A DNA stretch of 26,720 bases from JAKVJE01 sp047722305. GTDB lineage: Bacteria; Actinomycetota; Actinomycetes; Actinomycetales; Microbacteriaceae. Positions 1 through 7,320 of the stretch are shown in pieces. Within the stretch, counting starts at the first letter, position 1, and every line of letters begins with the position of its first letter. Location of the stretch: positions 1-26,720 of the forward strand of contig JBDNYM010000029.1 of NCBI GenBank assembly GCA_047722305.1, read 5' to 3'. A program made the translations under genes and the position numbers. The notes beneath the pieces were generated by a model. It was not told the DNA's origin, did no database searches, and worked only from the letters and a program-made list of their open reading frames with translations.

Positions 1-92
1 ACCGCCGCCCAGCCCGGCGCCGTCCAGAGCTCGCCCCGACCACCCCGCACCCCACACACCCCCACCCCAGACATTCAGGAGACGACCGCAGC

Positions 93-1220
93 ATGACCTT
101 CGAGATCGGCATCTATCACTTCGGCGAGCTCACCGCCGACCCGGAAACCGGCGTGCGCCGCAGCCCCCACCAGCGGATGCGGGAACTCATCGAACAGGCC
201 GAGGTCGCCGATCAGGCGGGCCTGTCCGTGTTCGGGCTCGGCGAGCACCACCGCACCGACTTCGCGGTCTCCGCGCCCTCCGTCGTGCTCGCCGCCATGG
301 CCGAGCACACGAGCCGGATCCACCTGTCCCCCGCGGTCGTCGTGCTCAGCTCCGACGATCCGGTGCGCGTCTTCGAGCAGATATCCACCGTCGACAACAT
401 CTCGGACGGACGCGCCGAACTCATCGTCGGCCGCGGCTCCTACACCGAATCCTTCCCGCTGATCGGCTACCCGCTCACCTCCTACGACGAGCTCTTCGAC
501 GAGAAGCTCGAATTGCTCGACGCGATCCAGGCCGAGAACCCGCTCACCTGGTCGGGCCGGCTCCGACCCGCCCTCGACCACGCCGACATCGCGCCGCGCC
601 CCTACGGGGGACGCAGCATCCCCACCTGGATCGCCGTCGGCGGCACTGCCGCGTCCACGGTCCGCGCAGCCCGCCACGGCCATCCGATGGCCCTCGGCAT
701 CCTGGGCGGCCGCATCGACGGGTTCGCCCCCTTCGTGCAGCTCTACCGCGACGCCTGGGCGCAGGCCGGGCACGATCCGGCCTCGGCCCGCGTCAGCGTC
801 AACGGCCCGGGCTTCGTGGCCCGCACCAGCCAGGCCGCGATCGACATCTCCTACCCGTACTTCGCCGCCGGGATGCAGGAGAACTTCCACCAGCGCGGAC
901 GCGGATACCGCGTGCCGCGGAACGCCTACCAGGCGATGGCCTCCGACGAGGGCGCCCTGTTCGTGGGCAGCCCCGCCCAGATCATCGACAAGATCCTCGC
1001 CCAGCGCGAGGCGTACGGTCACGACCGCTACATCATGCAGATCGGCTACGGCAACGTCCCCCAGAAGGAGACCCTCGAGGCGATCGAGCTGCTCGGCACC
1101 GAGATCCTGCCCGCGGTGCGCGCCGCCCTCGGTCAGACCGCGGACGAGGATGCGACGGCAACCGCCAGCGCGACCGCAGCGGCGACCGCCGCCGGGCAGT
1201 CCCCGGAGTCGACCCGATGA
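93..1220 (+). CDS. LLM-class (luciferase-like) FMN-dependent monooxygenase, CE1758-like
   Basis: This 375-residue protein has the bacterial luciferase / F420-FMN monooxygenase TIM-barrel pattern: an N-terminal strand with IGIYHFGE, then GLSVFGLGEHHRTDF (the 'GEHH' flavin-site signature), SPAVVVLSS, and GRAELIVGRGSY near residues 104-115. Family members oxidise small organic substrates with O2 and reduced FMN; the substrate cannot be read from sequence. The next gene overlaps it by 4 nt (ATGA) and encodes an FMN reductase. That pairing matches the CE1758/CE1759 'LLM duo' families as I remember them, which supports a two-component monooxygenase. The ATG at 93 is preceded by AGGAG (77-81). The last 25 or so residues are an Ala/Thr-rich tail, probably disordered and not part of the barrel. 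It is cytoplasmic. Family is secure; physiological role is unknown. Confidence 0.9.
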   Translation: MTFEIGIYHFGELTADPETGVRRSPHQRMRELIEQAEVADQAGLSVFGLGEHHRTDFAVSAPSVVLAAMAEHTSRIHLSPAVVVLSSDDPVRVFEQISTVDNISDGRAELIVGRGSYTESFPLIGYPLTSYDELFDEKLELLDAIQAENPLTWSGRLRPALDHADIAPRPYGGRSIPTWIAVGGTAASTVRAARHGHPMALGILGGRIDGFAPFVQLYRDAWAQAGHDPASARVSVNGPGFVARTSQAAIDISYPYFAAGMQENFHQRGRGYRVPRNAYQAMASDEGALFVGSPAQIIDKILAQREAYGHDRYIMQIGYGNVPQKETLEAIELLGTEILPAVRAALGQTADEDATATASATAAATAAGQSPESTR

Positions 1221-1771
1221 CGGCCCGCACCATCCGCGTCGCCGGCATCAACGGCTCCTACAGCACGCCGAGCAAGACGGCGGCCCTCGTCGACCTCATC
1301 GCCGAGGAGGCCGCCCGCAGCTACGAGACCGACTACCGGCGCATCGACGTCGCCTTCCTCGGAGCGGGGCTGTCCACGGCGCTGGCCCGCGACGGGCTCG
1401 ACCGGGAGGCGGCCGGCGCCGTCGACGCGGTCGAGCAGGCCGACCTCGTCATCGCCGCGTCCCCCGTCTACCGCGGCAGCTACTCCGGCCTGTTCAAGCA
1501 CTTCGTCGACCTGCTCGACCAGTACGCCCTCGCCGACAAGCCCGTCATCCTCGCGGCCACCGGCGGCAGCGACCGGCACATGCTCATGATCGACCACGAG
1601 CTGCGCCCGCTGTTCGCCTTCATGCAGGCGCACACGTCGCCGGGCGGCGTCTACGCGAGCAACGGCGACTTCGCCGGCCAGGCCGTGCTCAATCCCGAGG
1701 TGCACTCCCGCATCGAGCTGGCCGTGCGCGACCTCGCGCCTGTCCTCGAACGCGAACCGGTACAAGAATAG
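1217..1771 (+). CDS. NADPH-dependent FMN reductase partner of the LLM monooxygenase (CE1759-like)
   Basis: This 184-residue protein has the flavodoxin-like fold of NADPH-dependent FMN reductases. An N-terminal strand leads into a phosphate-binding loop INGSYSTPSKT (about residues 10-20). The segment ASPVYRGSYSGLFKHFVDLL contains the usual 'SP.Y.gs..g..K.f.D' signature. ATGGS near residue 115 and a C-terminal HTSPGGVYAS complete the fold. It would reduce FMN with NAD(P)H and hand it to the upstream monooxygenase. The ATG at 1217 lies inside the upstream stop region (ATGA overlap), so translation is probably coupled and the two proteins are probably made in similar amounts. The stop is TAG at 1769-1771. 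No terminator with a U-run is evident after it. Confidence 0.9.
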   Translation: MTARTIRVAGINGSYSTPSKTAALVDLIAEEAARSYETDYRRIDVAFLGAGLSTALARDGLDREAAGAVDAVEQADLVIAASPVYRGSYSGLFKHFVDLLDQYALADKPVILAATGGSDRHMLMIDHELRPLFAFMQAHTSPGGVYASNGDFAGQAVLNPEVHSRIELAVRDLAPVLEREPVQE

Positions 1772-1884
1772 CGAACGCGTCCAGCGATACCAGCGGCACC
1801 AGCACCAGCAGTTCCCACAGCACCGACGTCATCGCAGCCCCGAGACCCCGCGCCCTCTCCGCCCAGCTCAGCGCCCATATCTCC

Positions 1885-2160
1885 ATGGCGGTCCTCGCCT
1901 GCATCGTGCTGCTCGCGCTCATCCCCCTGTTCGCGGCCGGCAGGTGGGCGGGGATCGCGATCCTCGCGGTCACGCTCGTCGGCTGCACGGTCCCGGTGCT
2001 GGTCGAATGGGCCAATGGGCCACGCAGGCGCGCACGCCGGCGCGCTCCAGACGCTCTACGTGGCGCTCCTGCTCGCCGGCCACCCTGCTCGGCAGCGCCT
2101 ACTCCCTCTACAGCACCTGGCCAGACTGGGGCGGGGCTCCGTCGTACATTCGTTTCAAGA
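1885..2160 (+). pseudogene. Possible frameshifted small membrane protein in an otherwise gene-poor stretch (1772-2251)
   Basis: The 480 nt between the FMN reductase and tRNA-Ala hold no intact gene. From ATG 1885 one frame encodes two hydrophobic segments (ISMAVLACIVLLALIPLF, then IAILAVTLVGCTVPVLVEW), after which it becomes arginine-rich and unlike protein. Near 2015-2080 a second frame gives LQTLYVALLLAG. Near 2083-2150 the third frame gives TLLGSAYSLYSTWPDW. Stitched together these make a plausible small protein of about 90 residues with three membrane segments, broken by two frameshifts. No ribosome binding site is clear. It could be real decay, sequencing error in GC-rich DNA, or chance hydrophobicity. 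Confidence 0.25.
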
Positions 2161-2251
2161 GGAACAAGGCTAGAGCCCGGGAGTCGAGCGCACTTCGCGC
2201 CAGATGCGCGCATGATCGGACGTGCAGATGCATATCACGGCGGCACTTCTG

Positions 2252-2324
2252 TGGACCTAGGGGGATTCGAACCCCCGACCTCCTCCATGCCATGGAGGCG
2301 CGCTACCAACTGCGCCATAGGCCC
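2252..2324 (-). tRNA. tRNA-Ala (anticodon GGC)
   Basis: Read on the minus strand, a full 73-nt cloverleaf folds. The acceptor stem GGGCCTA pairs with TAGGTCC (one G-T). The D arm is GCGC/GCGC around AGTTGGTA. The anticodon stem CCTCC/GGAGG carries the loop ATGGCAT with anticodon GGC at 2289-2291. The T arm is GGGGG-TTCGAAT-CCCCC, and the discriminator base is A. The 3' CCA is not encoded. It follows rsfS on the same strand. A TATACT box 18 nt upstream of its 5' end suggests its own promoter. Confidence 0.97.
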
Positions 2325-2341
2325 AAACGGACAACTCGACG

Positions 2342-2347
2342 AGTATA
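2342..2347 (-). promoter_or_regulatory. -10 element of tRNA-Ala promoter
   Basis: The minus strand reads TATACT, one mismatch from the TATAAT consensus, ending 18 nt before the mature tRNA 5' end. That would place the start site about 10 nt into the leader. No good -35 is visible at 17 nt spacing, where the sequence is a GCGCGC-type palindrome. Confidence 0.5.
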
Positions 2348-2374
2348 GCATCCGTGCGCGCTGCGCGCGACGTA

Positions 2375-2394
2375 CCGGACCCGGCGTCGTCCGG
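2375..2394 (-). terminator. Weak inverted repeat after rsfS, possible terminator or processing hairpin
   Basis: CCGGAC (2375-2380) and GTCCGG (2389-2394) form a 6-bp stem with an 8-nt loop, 15-34 nt downstream of the rsfS stop. A second short GC palindrome (GCGCGCTGCGCGC, 2355-2367) follows. There is no U-run, so this is at best a U-less terminator; it may also be chance in GC-rich DNA. Confidence 0.22.
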
Positions 2395-2408
2395 ATCGGC
2401 TCAGGACG

Positions 2409-2777
2409 TCACGCGGATGCGGGCAGCGCCAGGTCGAGCACGGGGGCGTCGCGCCAGACGCGCTCCAGTGCGTAGAACTCGCGGGCCTCTGGCTGCATCA
2501 CGTGCACCACGACGTCGCCGAAGTCGAGCAGCGCCCACTGGCCGAGGGCGCGCCCCTCGCTCGCACGCGCTCGGTGGCCGGCCTCGCGCAGCCGGTCGGC
2601 GACGCTGTCGGCGATGGTCTGCACGTTGCGTTCCGTCTCTCCGGTCACCACCAGGAAGACGTCCGTGAAGGGGGTGAACCCGCTCACATCCAGGGCGACC
2701 GGCTCGCTGCCGCCCTTGTCGAGGGCCGCCTCGGCGGCACTGCGGGCGAGCAGGACGGCGTCGGACTGGGCGCCCAT
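2409..2777 (-). CDS. rsfS: Ribosome silencing factor RsfS
   Basis: This 122-residue protein is close to the usual length for the RsfS / Iojap (DUF143) family. Family landmarks are present in order: LDVSGFTPFTDVFLVVTG (about 28-45), an ERNVQTIADSVADRLRE helix, then GRALGQWALLDFGDVVVHVM and REFYALERVW near the C-terminus. RsfS binds ribosomal protein L14 on the large subunit and blocks subunit joining when nutrients are scarce. The ATG (2777-2775) shares one base with the TGA of the upstream gene (TGATG), so translation is probably coupled. It is the last protein gene of the minus-strand cluster, as is usual in actinomycetes, with tRNA-Ala following. Confidence 0.96.
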   Translation of the reverse strand: MGAQSDAVLLARSAAEAALDKGGSEPVALDVSGFTPFTDVFLVVTGETERNVQTIADSVADRLREAGHRARASEGRALGQWALLDFGDVVVHVMQPEAREFYALERVWRDAPVLDLALPASA

Positions 2778-3865
2778 CAGCGGGAACCGATGATCGTGAG
2801 CGCGGCGATGCCGATCGCCAGCGCCAGCATGGTCGCGGAGACGATGACGAGCACGATCCCGGCCCGGCTCACCCCGCTGCGGCGCGCCGTGGGGAGCACC
2901 GGCTCCTGTTGGTAGCGGCTCACCATGTCGAGGGCCCGGATGGGTTGCGCCTCCTCCTGCACGGGGATCATCGAGGCGGCGTCTTCGCGCACGCTGCCCT
3001 GGTCCTTCTCGAACGCGAAGGGGATGCGGCCGGTCCGGCTGGTGATCGACGGCAGCGTGATGCTGCCGGTGAGGACGACCTCGCCGGTCTCGTCGAGCGG
3101 CTTGGTCAGATCGGCATGGGGCACCTGGGGCAGGATGAGCACGCTCGCGGTGGGCGGCGCGGTGCTGCCGACCGCCTCCAGCCCTTCCTGCCGCTGGTCA
3201 GGGGACGGCGTCTGGAACGCCTCCGGCACCGGCTGCGGCGCCGGGGCGGCCGGCGCGTGCGGAACGATCGGCTGCTCGGCGACGTTCCCCAGCGCGACCG
3301 GCACCGGGGGAACCGGCGCCGAAGAAGCCCGCCCCGCGGACTCGAGCGCGGCCGCGACCTTCGCCGCGGGAATCGGTGCGACGGGGGTACTGCTCTGCTC
3401 GGCCGGAGTCTCCGCCTGCGGCCCGGACCCCAGACGCCGATGGCGGTGCTTCCGGTGCGCCCCGGCGGGGGGCAGGGGCGCCGCCACTTCCCCGGGCTGC
3501 CCCGCTGACTCGTCCGACACGACGGGCGCGGCGGCGGGCTCGACACTCGCTGGCGCATCCTCAGCCGGGGCTGATGCCTCTGCCGCCGGCCCCGCTGCGG
3601 TCAGAGCCTCGGCTTCGGGCGCCGGCTCGGGCAGGCCGGCGTGATGATGGTGGGAGTGGTGCGGCTGCGGAGTCTCGTCCCCGAGCAGCGGCCCCGAGAC
3701 CAGCGGCGCGGAGACGGCGGCCTGCCCGTCCAGCTGGGCGGTGGCGGGAGCCGACGGCTGACCATCCGCGACGGGGGCCTCCGTGGCGCCCTGCGTCCGC
3801 TGCTCAGCCGCTCTCTCCCGGGCCCGCATCTCGCGACGGGTGAGTCGGTGTTCCTGCTCTGCCAC
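2777..3865 (-). CDS. Unknown Pro/Ala/His-rich protein with a single C-terminal membrane segment
   Basis: This 362-residue protein has no recognised enzymatic domain. The start is GTG at 3865, one base after the nadD stop, with GAGGAA about 8 nt upstream; an ATG further upstream would overlap nadD by 53 nt. In order it contains: a highly charged N-terminus (LTRREMRARERAAE, residues 8-21); a long Pro/Ala/Glu-rich, probably disordered stretch; a histidine cluster HHSHHHH (69-75); a basic patch HRKHRHRR (137-144); a more ordered-looking block of about 240-285 including LPQVPHADLTKPLDETGEV and LTGSITLP; and a hydrophobic helix at about 335-359, two residues before the end. With no signal peptide, the bulk is probably cytoplasmic and held by a tail anchor. 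A hypothetical gene at this place is common in Microbacteriaceae relatives as I recall. Function is unknown; the position suggests a link with ribosome or envelope homeostasis only by association. Confidence 0.85.
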   Translation of the reverse strand: MAEQEHRLTRREMRARERAAEQRTQGATEAPVADGQPSAPATAQLDGQAAVSAPLVSGPLLGDETPQPHHSHHHHAGLPEPAPEAEALTAAGPAAEASAPAEDAPASVEPAAAPVVSDESAGQPGEVAAPLPPAGAHRKHRHRRLGSGPQAETPAEQSSTPVAPIPAAKVAAALESAGRASSAPVPPVPVALGNVAEQPIVPHAPAAPAPQPVPEAFQTPSPDQRQEGLEAVGSTAPPTASVLILPQVPHADLTKPLDETGEVVLTGSITLPSITSRTGRIPFAFEKDQGSVREDAASMIPVQEEAQPIRALDMVSRYQQEPVLPTARRSGVSRAGIVLVIVSATMLALAIGIAALTIIGSR

Positions 3866-3866
3866 G

Positions 3867-4490
3867 CTATTCCTCACTGCGGTACAGACCGCGTTTATTG
3901 ATGTACTGGACAACCCCATCCGGCACCATGTACCAGACCGGACCGCCGTGGGCGACCCGGTCCCGGCAGTCGGTCGACGAGATCGCCAAGGCCGGTACTT
4001 CCAAAAAGTCTACGTCCTCGTGGGGCAATGACGATAACGAGAGCGGGTGGCCGGGCCGGGTCACAGCGACGAAATGCGCCAGGGCCCACAATTCGTCAAC
4101 GCGCCTCCACTGCAGGATCTGGGCGATCGCGTCCGCCCCCGAGATGAAGAACAGGCGGTCGTTGGGGTACACCCGGTGCAGATCGGCCAGAGTATCGACG
4201 GTGTAGGTGGGGCCTCCCCGATCGATATCGACCCGCGACACCGTGAACCGGGGGTTGGACGCGGTGGCGATGACCGTCATGAGGTAGCGGTCTTCCGCCG
4301 GGGCCACCCGCGAGGCGTCTTTCATCCAGGGGTCGCCGGTGGGGACGAACACCACCTCGTCCAGATGGAACACGTGCGCCACCTCGTTGGCGGCGACCAG
4401 GTGGCCGTTGTGGATGGGGTTGAACGTACCGCCCATCACGCCGATGCGGCGCGGGGCCGCGTCGGCGGCACTCCCATTGAGAACGGCCAT
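3867..4490 (-). CDS. nadD: Nicotinate-nucleotide adenylyltransferase
   Basis: NadD makes nicotinate adenine dinucleotide from nicotinate mononucleotide and ATP in NAD synthesis. The 207-residue protein shows the nucleotidyltransferase signature GGTFNPIHNGHL at 20-31, where the two His bind ATP phosphates. The family's FVPTGDPWMK loop follows, then the C-terminal ISSTDCR (170-176), the counterpart of the usual 'ISST.IR' motif. Length fits bacterial NadD plus about 15 extra N-terminal residues. The ATG at 4490 lies 7 nt after the proA stop and the gene ends 1 nt before the next start. The Shine-Dalgarno is weak, so reinitiation from proA is plausible. It is cytoplasmic. The position next to proA and close to rsfS is the usual actinomycete order. 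Confidence 0.96.
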   Translation of the reverse strand: MAVLNGSAADAAPRRIGVMGGTFNPIHNGHLVAANEVAHVFHLDEVVFVPTGDPWMKDASRVAPAEDRYLMTVIATASNPRFTVSRVDIDRGGPTYTVDTLADLHRVYPNDRLFFISGADAIAQILQWRRVDELWALAHFVAVTRPGHPLSLSSLPHEDVDFLEVPALAISSTDCRDRVAHGGPVWYMVPDGVVQYINKRGLYRSEE

Positions 4491-4497
4491 GGATGGG

Positions 4498-5754
4498 CTA
4501 CTCGCGCACCTGGCCGTCGCCGCGCACCAGCCACTTGGTGCTGGTCAGCTCGCGCAGCCCCATGGGCCCGCGCGCGTGCAGCTTCTGGGTCGAGATGCCG
4601 ACCTCGGCGCCGAAGCCGAACTCGCCCCCGTCGGTGAACCGCGTCGAGGCGTTGACCATGACCACCGCCGAGTCGACGCCCGCCAGGAACCGCTCGGCGC
4701 TGCGGCGATCCTCGGTGACGATCGTCTCGGTGTGGTGCGTCGAGTACTGGGCGATGTGCGCCATGGCGGCGTCGAGGTCGGGCACCACCCGCACGGCCAG
4801 GTCGAGCGAGAGGTACTCGCGCCCCCAGTCGTCCTCAGTGGCGGGCACCGACTCGCCCACCAGCGCCGCGGCCGCCGGGTCGGCGTGCAGACGGACGCCG
4901 ACCGCACGCAGGCGCTCGCCGATCAGCGGCAGCACGCGGGGAGCAGCATCCTGGTGCACCAGCAGCGTCTCGGCCGCGTTGCACACGCTGGGGCGCTGCG
5001 CTTTCGCATTCACGATGATGCGGGCGGCCATCTCGGCGTCGGCGCTGGCATCGACGTAGACGTGCACATTGCCCGCCCCCGTCTCGATGACCGGCACCGT
5101 GGCCTGCTCGACCACACTGCGAATCAGCCCGGCGCCGCCGCGCGGAATCAACAGGTCCACCAGCCCCCGGGCCCGCATCAGCTCTCCGGCGCCCTCGCGT
5201 CCGTACCGGTCGATCGAGACCACCGCATCCTCGGGCAGCCCCACGCTGGCCAGTGCCGAGCGCAGGACGTCCACCAGGCAGGCATTGGTCTGCGCGGCCG
5301 CAGACCCGCCGCGCAGCACGATGGCATTGCCGCTCTTGACGGCCAGCGCCGCGATCTCGACGGTCACGTTGGGGCGGGCCTCGTAGATGGCGCCCACCAC
5401 TCCGAAGGGGACGCGCACCTGGGTCAGCGAGACGCCATTCGGCATCCGATGGCCGCGGACGACCTGGCCGACCGGGTCCTCCAGGGCGGCTGTGCGGCGC
5501 AGCGCCGCCGACAGGCCGGCCACGCGGGCCGGGTCCAGGCTCAGCCGGTCGACCAGCGCCGGGGCGAGCGTCCCCCGGGCCGCCTGCACGTCCTGCGCAT
5601 TCGCCGCCAGGAGGCGGCCCGCCTCGCGCTCGATCGCGGCCGCCATGGCCAGCAGACCTGCATCCTTGATTTTGGTGGGAGCGCTGCGCAGCTGCCGCGC
5701 TGACTCTGCGGCGGCGCGCAGCAGCGCCTCCACGCCCGTCTTGGTTCCGATCAT
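4498..5754 (-). CDS. proA: Gamma-glutamyl phosphate reductase
   Basis: ProA reduces gamma-glutamyl phosphate to glutamate semialdehyde with NADPH, the second step of proline synthesis. The 418 residues match the family length. Conserved features are PFGVVGAIYEARPNVT (116-131), LRGGSAA, LLIPRGGAGLI, the catalytic cysteine in RPSVCNAAETLLV (Cys258), and the C-terminal block FGFGAEVGISTQKLHARGP (379-397). I prefer ATG 5754 to the in-frame TTG at 5760. Neither has a Shine-Dalgarno, and TAAACT (5767-5762) ends 7 nt before the ATG, the spacing expected for a leaderless transcript. Its usual partner proB is not adjacent: the two-component pair lies between them, with the kinase gene ending 24 nt before this ATG. 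Confidence 0.95.
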   Translation of the reverse strand: MIGTKTGVEALLRAAAESARQLRSAPTKIKDAGLLAMAAAIEREAGRLLAANAQDVQAARGTLAPALVDRLSLDPARVAGLSAALRRTAALEDPVGQVVRGHRMPNGVSLTQVRVPFGVVGAIYEARPNVTVEIAALAVKSGNAIVLRGGSAAAQTNACLVDVLRSALASVGLPEDAVVSIDRYGREGAGELMRARGLVDLLIPRGGAGLIRSVVEQATVPVIETGAGNVHVYVDASADAEMAARIIVNAKAQRPSVCNAAETLLVHQDAAPRVLPLIGERLRAVGVRLHADPAAAALVGESVPATEDDWGREYLSLDLAVRVVPDLDAAMAHIAQYSTHHTETIVTEDRRSAERFLAGVDSAVVMVNASTRFTDGGEFGFGAEVGISTQKLHARGPMGLRELTSTKWLVRGDGQVRE

Positions 5755-5761
5755 CAGCAAC

Positions 5762-5767
5762 AGTTTA
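5762..5767 (-). promoter_or_regulatory. Putative -10 of a leaderless proA promoter
   Basis: The minus strand reads TAAACT, fitting the actinobacterial TANNNT pattern, followed by 7 nt and then ATG. Transcription would begin at or next to the start codon. No Shine-Dalgarno precedes the start, which agrees with a leaderless message. The -35 region (about 5785-5790) is not recognisable. Confidence 0.45.
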
Positions 5768-5778
5768 GAGCGTGCCGG

Positions 5779-7320
5779 TCATTCGCTCAGGGGAATGCGC
5801 ACCACGAACTCGGTCCGCCCCGGATGCGAGTCGACCGTGACCGTCCCGTGGTGGGCCGTGACGATCCCCTGCACGATCGACAGCCCCAGCCCGGAGGAAC
5901 CGGCGCGGGACGTTCGCGACCCGCTCGCCTGCACGAAGCGGTCGAAGACGTGCGGGAGCACCTCGGCCGGGATGCCGGGGCCGTCGTCGACGATCGACAC
6001 TCGCACCCAGCCGCCCTCCCCGCGGACCGTGACCCGCACCTGCGTGCCGGTCGGGGTGTGCACCCGGGCATTGGTGAGCAGATTGCCGAACACCTGGCGC
6101 AGGCGGGCCTCGTCACCGACCACCACCAGATCTTCGTCGCCGTCGAGATCGAGATGCCAGCCGTGATCCGGGCCGGCGGCGTGCGCATCCGCCACCGCCT
6201 CGATCAGCACCTCGCGGACATCCACCGGGTCCTGCCGGACCACCGGCTGCGAATCGAGGCGGGCCAGCAGCAGCAGATCGTCGACGAGCCCGCTCATCCG
6301 CTGCGCCTCGCTGCCCACCCGCTGCAGGGCCTCCCGGACCTGGGGGCTCAGCTCCTCCCCCCGCCGCAGCACCAGCTGCGTGTAGCCCAGCACCGAGGCC
6401 AGCGGGGTGCGCAACTCGTGGCTGGCGTCGGCGACGAACCGCCGCAGCTTGCGCTCCGCCCCGGCGCGGGCCTCGAAGCCCTCTTCGATGTGATCGAGCA
6501 TCACGTTCATACTGCGGGCGACCTGCCCGGCCTCGGTCTGGCCCCGCTCGTACTCGGCCGGCACCCGCTCAGTCAGTGAGACCTCCCCCTGCGCGAGTGG
6601 CACCGCCGTGACCCGCGTCGCGACCGTCGCCACGGCCTGCAATGGACGCAGGGCGCGCGCGGTCATGAACAGGCCGAGGACCAGAGCGAGCAGGAACGCC
6701 GCGATGTCGATCACGATCAGGACGAGCGCCGTGCGCGTGGTCGTGTCCTGGATATCCCGCAGCGGCAGAGCGATCACCATCCGCTTCCCCGCCGGTCCCG
6801 TCGAGGCGATCACCCGATACGGGCCGAGGTCCGGCACCTGCACCGTCGTGGCGCCCCGCTGCGACGAGACGCCGAGCAGCACCCGCTGCTGGGCGTCCGT
6901 CAGCCGCTGGAACCTCCCGTGCTCGTCGAAGTACCCGGACCGGGTCATCCCGTCCTCCCGGACCAGGTTGAGCAGGCCCGCTTCCTGGCCGCCGCGCAGC
7001 AGGCCCGGCGGGCGGGGGTCCGTCCCATTGCTGCGGGCAGACGGGCGCGGGACGGCGGAGGAGCCCGGCACGGGTGCCGCGGACGGCCGATCAGAGGGCG
7101 AGGGCGTCGCCGCCTCGGATGCTCCCCCGGCCAGCGACGGCGCGTTCTGCGCCCGATTCGCCGCCGCGTCGAGCTTCTCGTCCACCCCGCCGATCAGCGT
7201 GCCCGACAGCACCAGTGTGACCGTCACGGTCACCACGGCCAGCACCAGCGCCAGCAGGGTCGAGAGGATCCCGACCACCCGCCAGCGCAGCGGCCAGTCC
7301 CGGAGCCGGAGCCACCTCAT
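5779..7320 (-). CDS. Membrane sensor histidine kinase (HAMP, HisKA, HATPase)
   Basis: The 513-residue kinase has the classical layout: TM1 at 14-39; an extracytoplasmic region 40-196 that begins with a Pro/Ser/Ala-rich stretch (about 60-105); TM2 at 197-219; HAMP at about 220-283; the HisKA H-box FVADASHELRTPL with phospho-accepting His301; N-box NLLTNARVHTP (Asn413); DDGPGI at 445-450; and GSSGLGLSIV at 474-483. It should autophosphorylate at His301 and pass phosphate to the regulator encoded just upstream, whose gene it overlaps by 4 nt (ATGA). This overlap fixes the ATG at 7320; the longer open frame upstream is only read-through across the regulator gene. The architecture resembles TrcS-type actinobacterial kinases, but orthology is unproven and the signal is unknown. 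Confidence 0.95.
   Translation of the reverse strand: MRWLRLRDWPLRWRVVGILSTLLALVLAVVTVTVTLVLSGTLIGGVDEKLDAAANRAQNAPSLAGGASEAATPSPSDRPSAAPVPGSSAVPRPSARSNGTDPRPPGLLRGGQEAGLLNLVREDGMTRSGYFDEHGRFQRLTDAQQRVLLGVSSQRGATTVQVPDLGPYRVIASTGPAGKRMVIALPLRDIQDTTTRTALVLIVIDIAAFLLALVLGLFMTARALRPLQAVATVATRVTAVPLAQGEVSLTERVPAEYERGQTEAGQVARSMNVMLDHIEEGFEARAGAERKLRRFVADASHELRTPLASVLGYTQLVLRRGEELSPQVREALQRVGSEAQRMSGLVDDLLLLARLDSQPVVRQDPVDVREVLIEAVADAHAAGPDHGWHLDLDGDEDLVVVGDEARLRQVFGNLLTNARVHTPTGTQVRVTVRGEGGWVRVSIVDDGPGIPAEVLPHVFDRFVQASGSRTSRAGSSGLGLSIVQGIVTAHHGTVTVDSHPGRTEFVVRIPLSE

Noticed and set aside
2108..2293. A small minus-strand frame reading through tRNA-Ala (GVRIPLGPQ-type peptide)
   Set aside because: This peptide pattern is a familiar false translation of a tRNA T arm.
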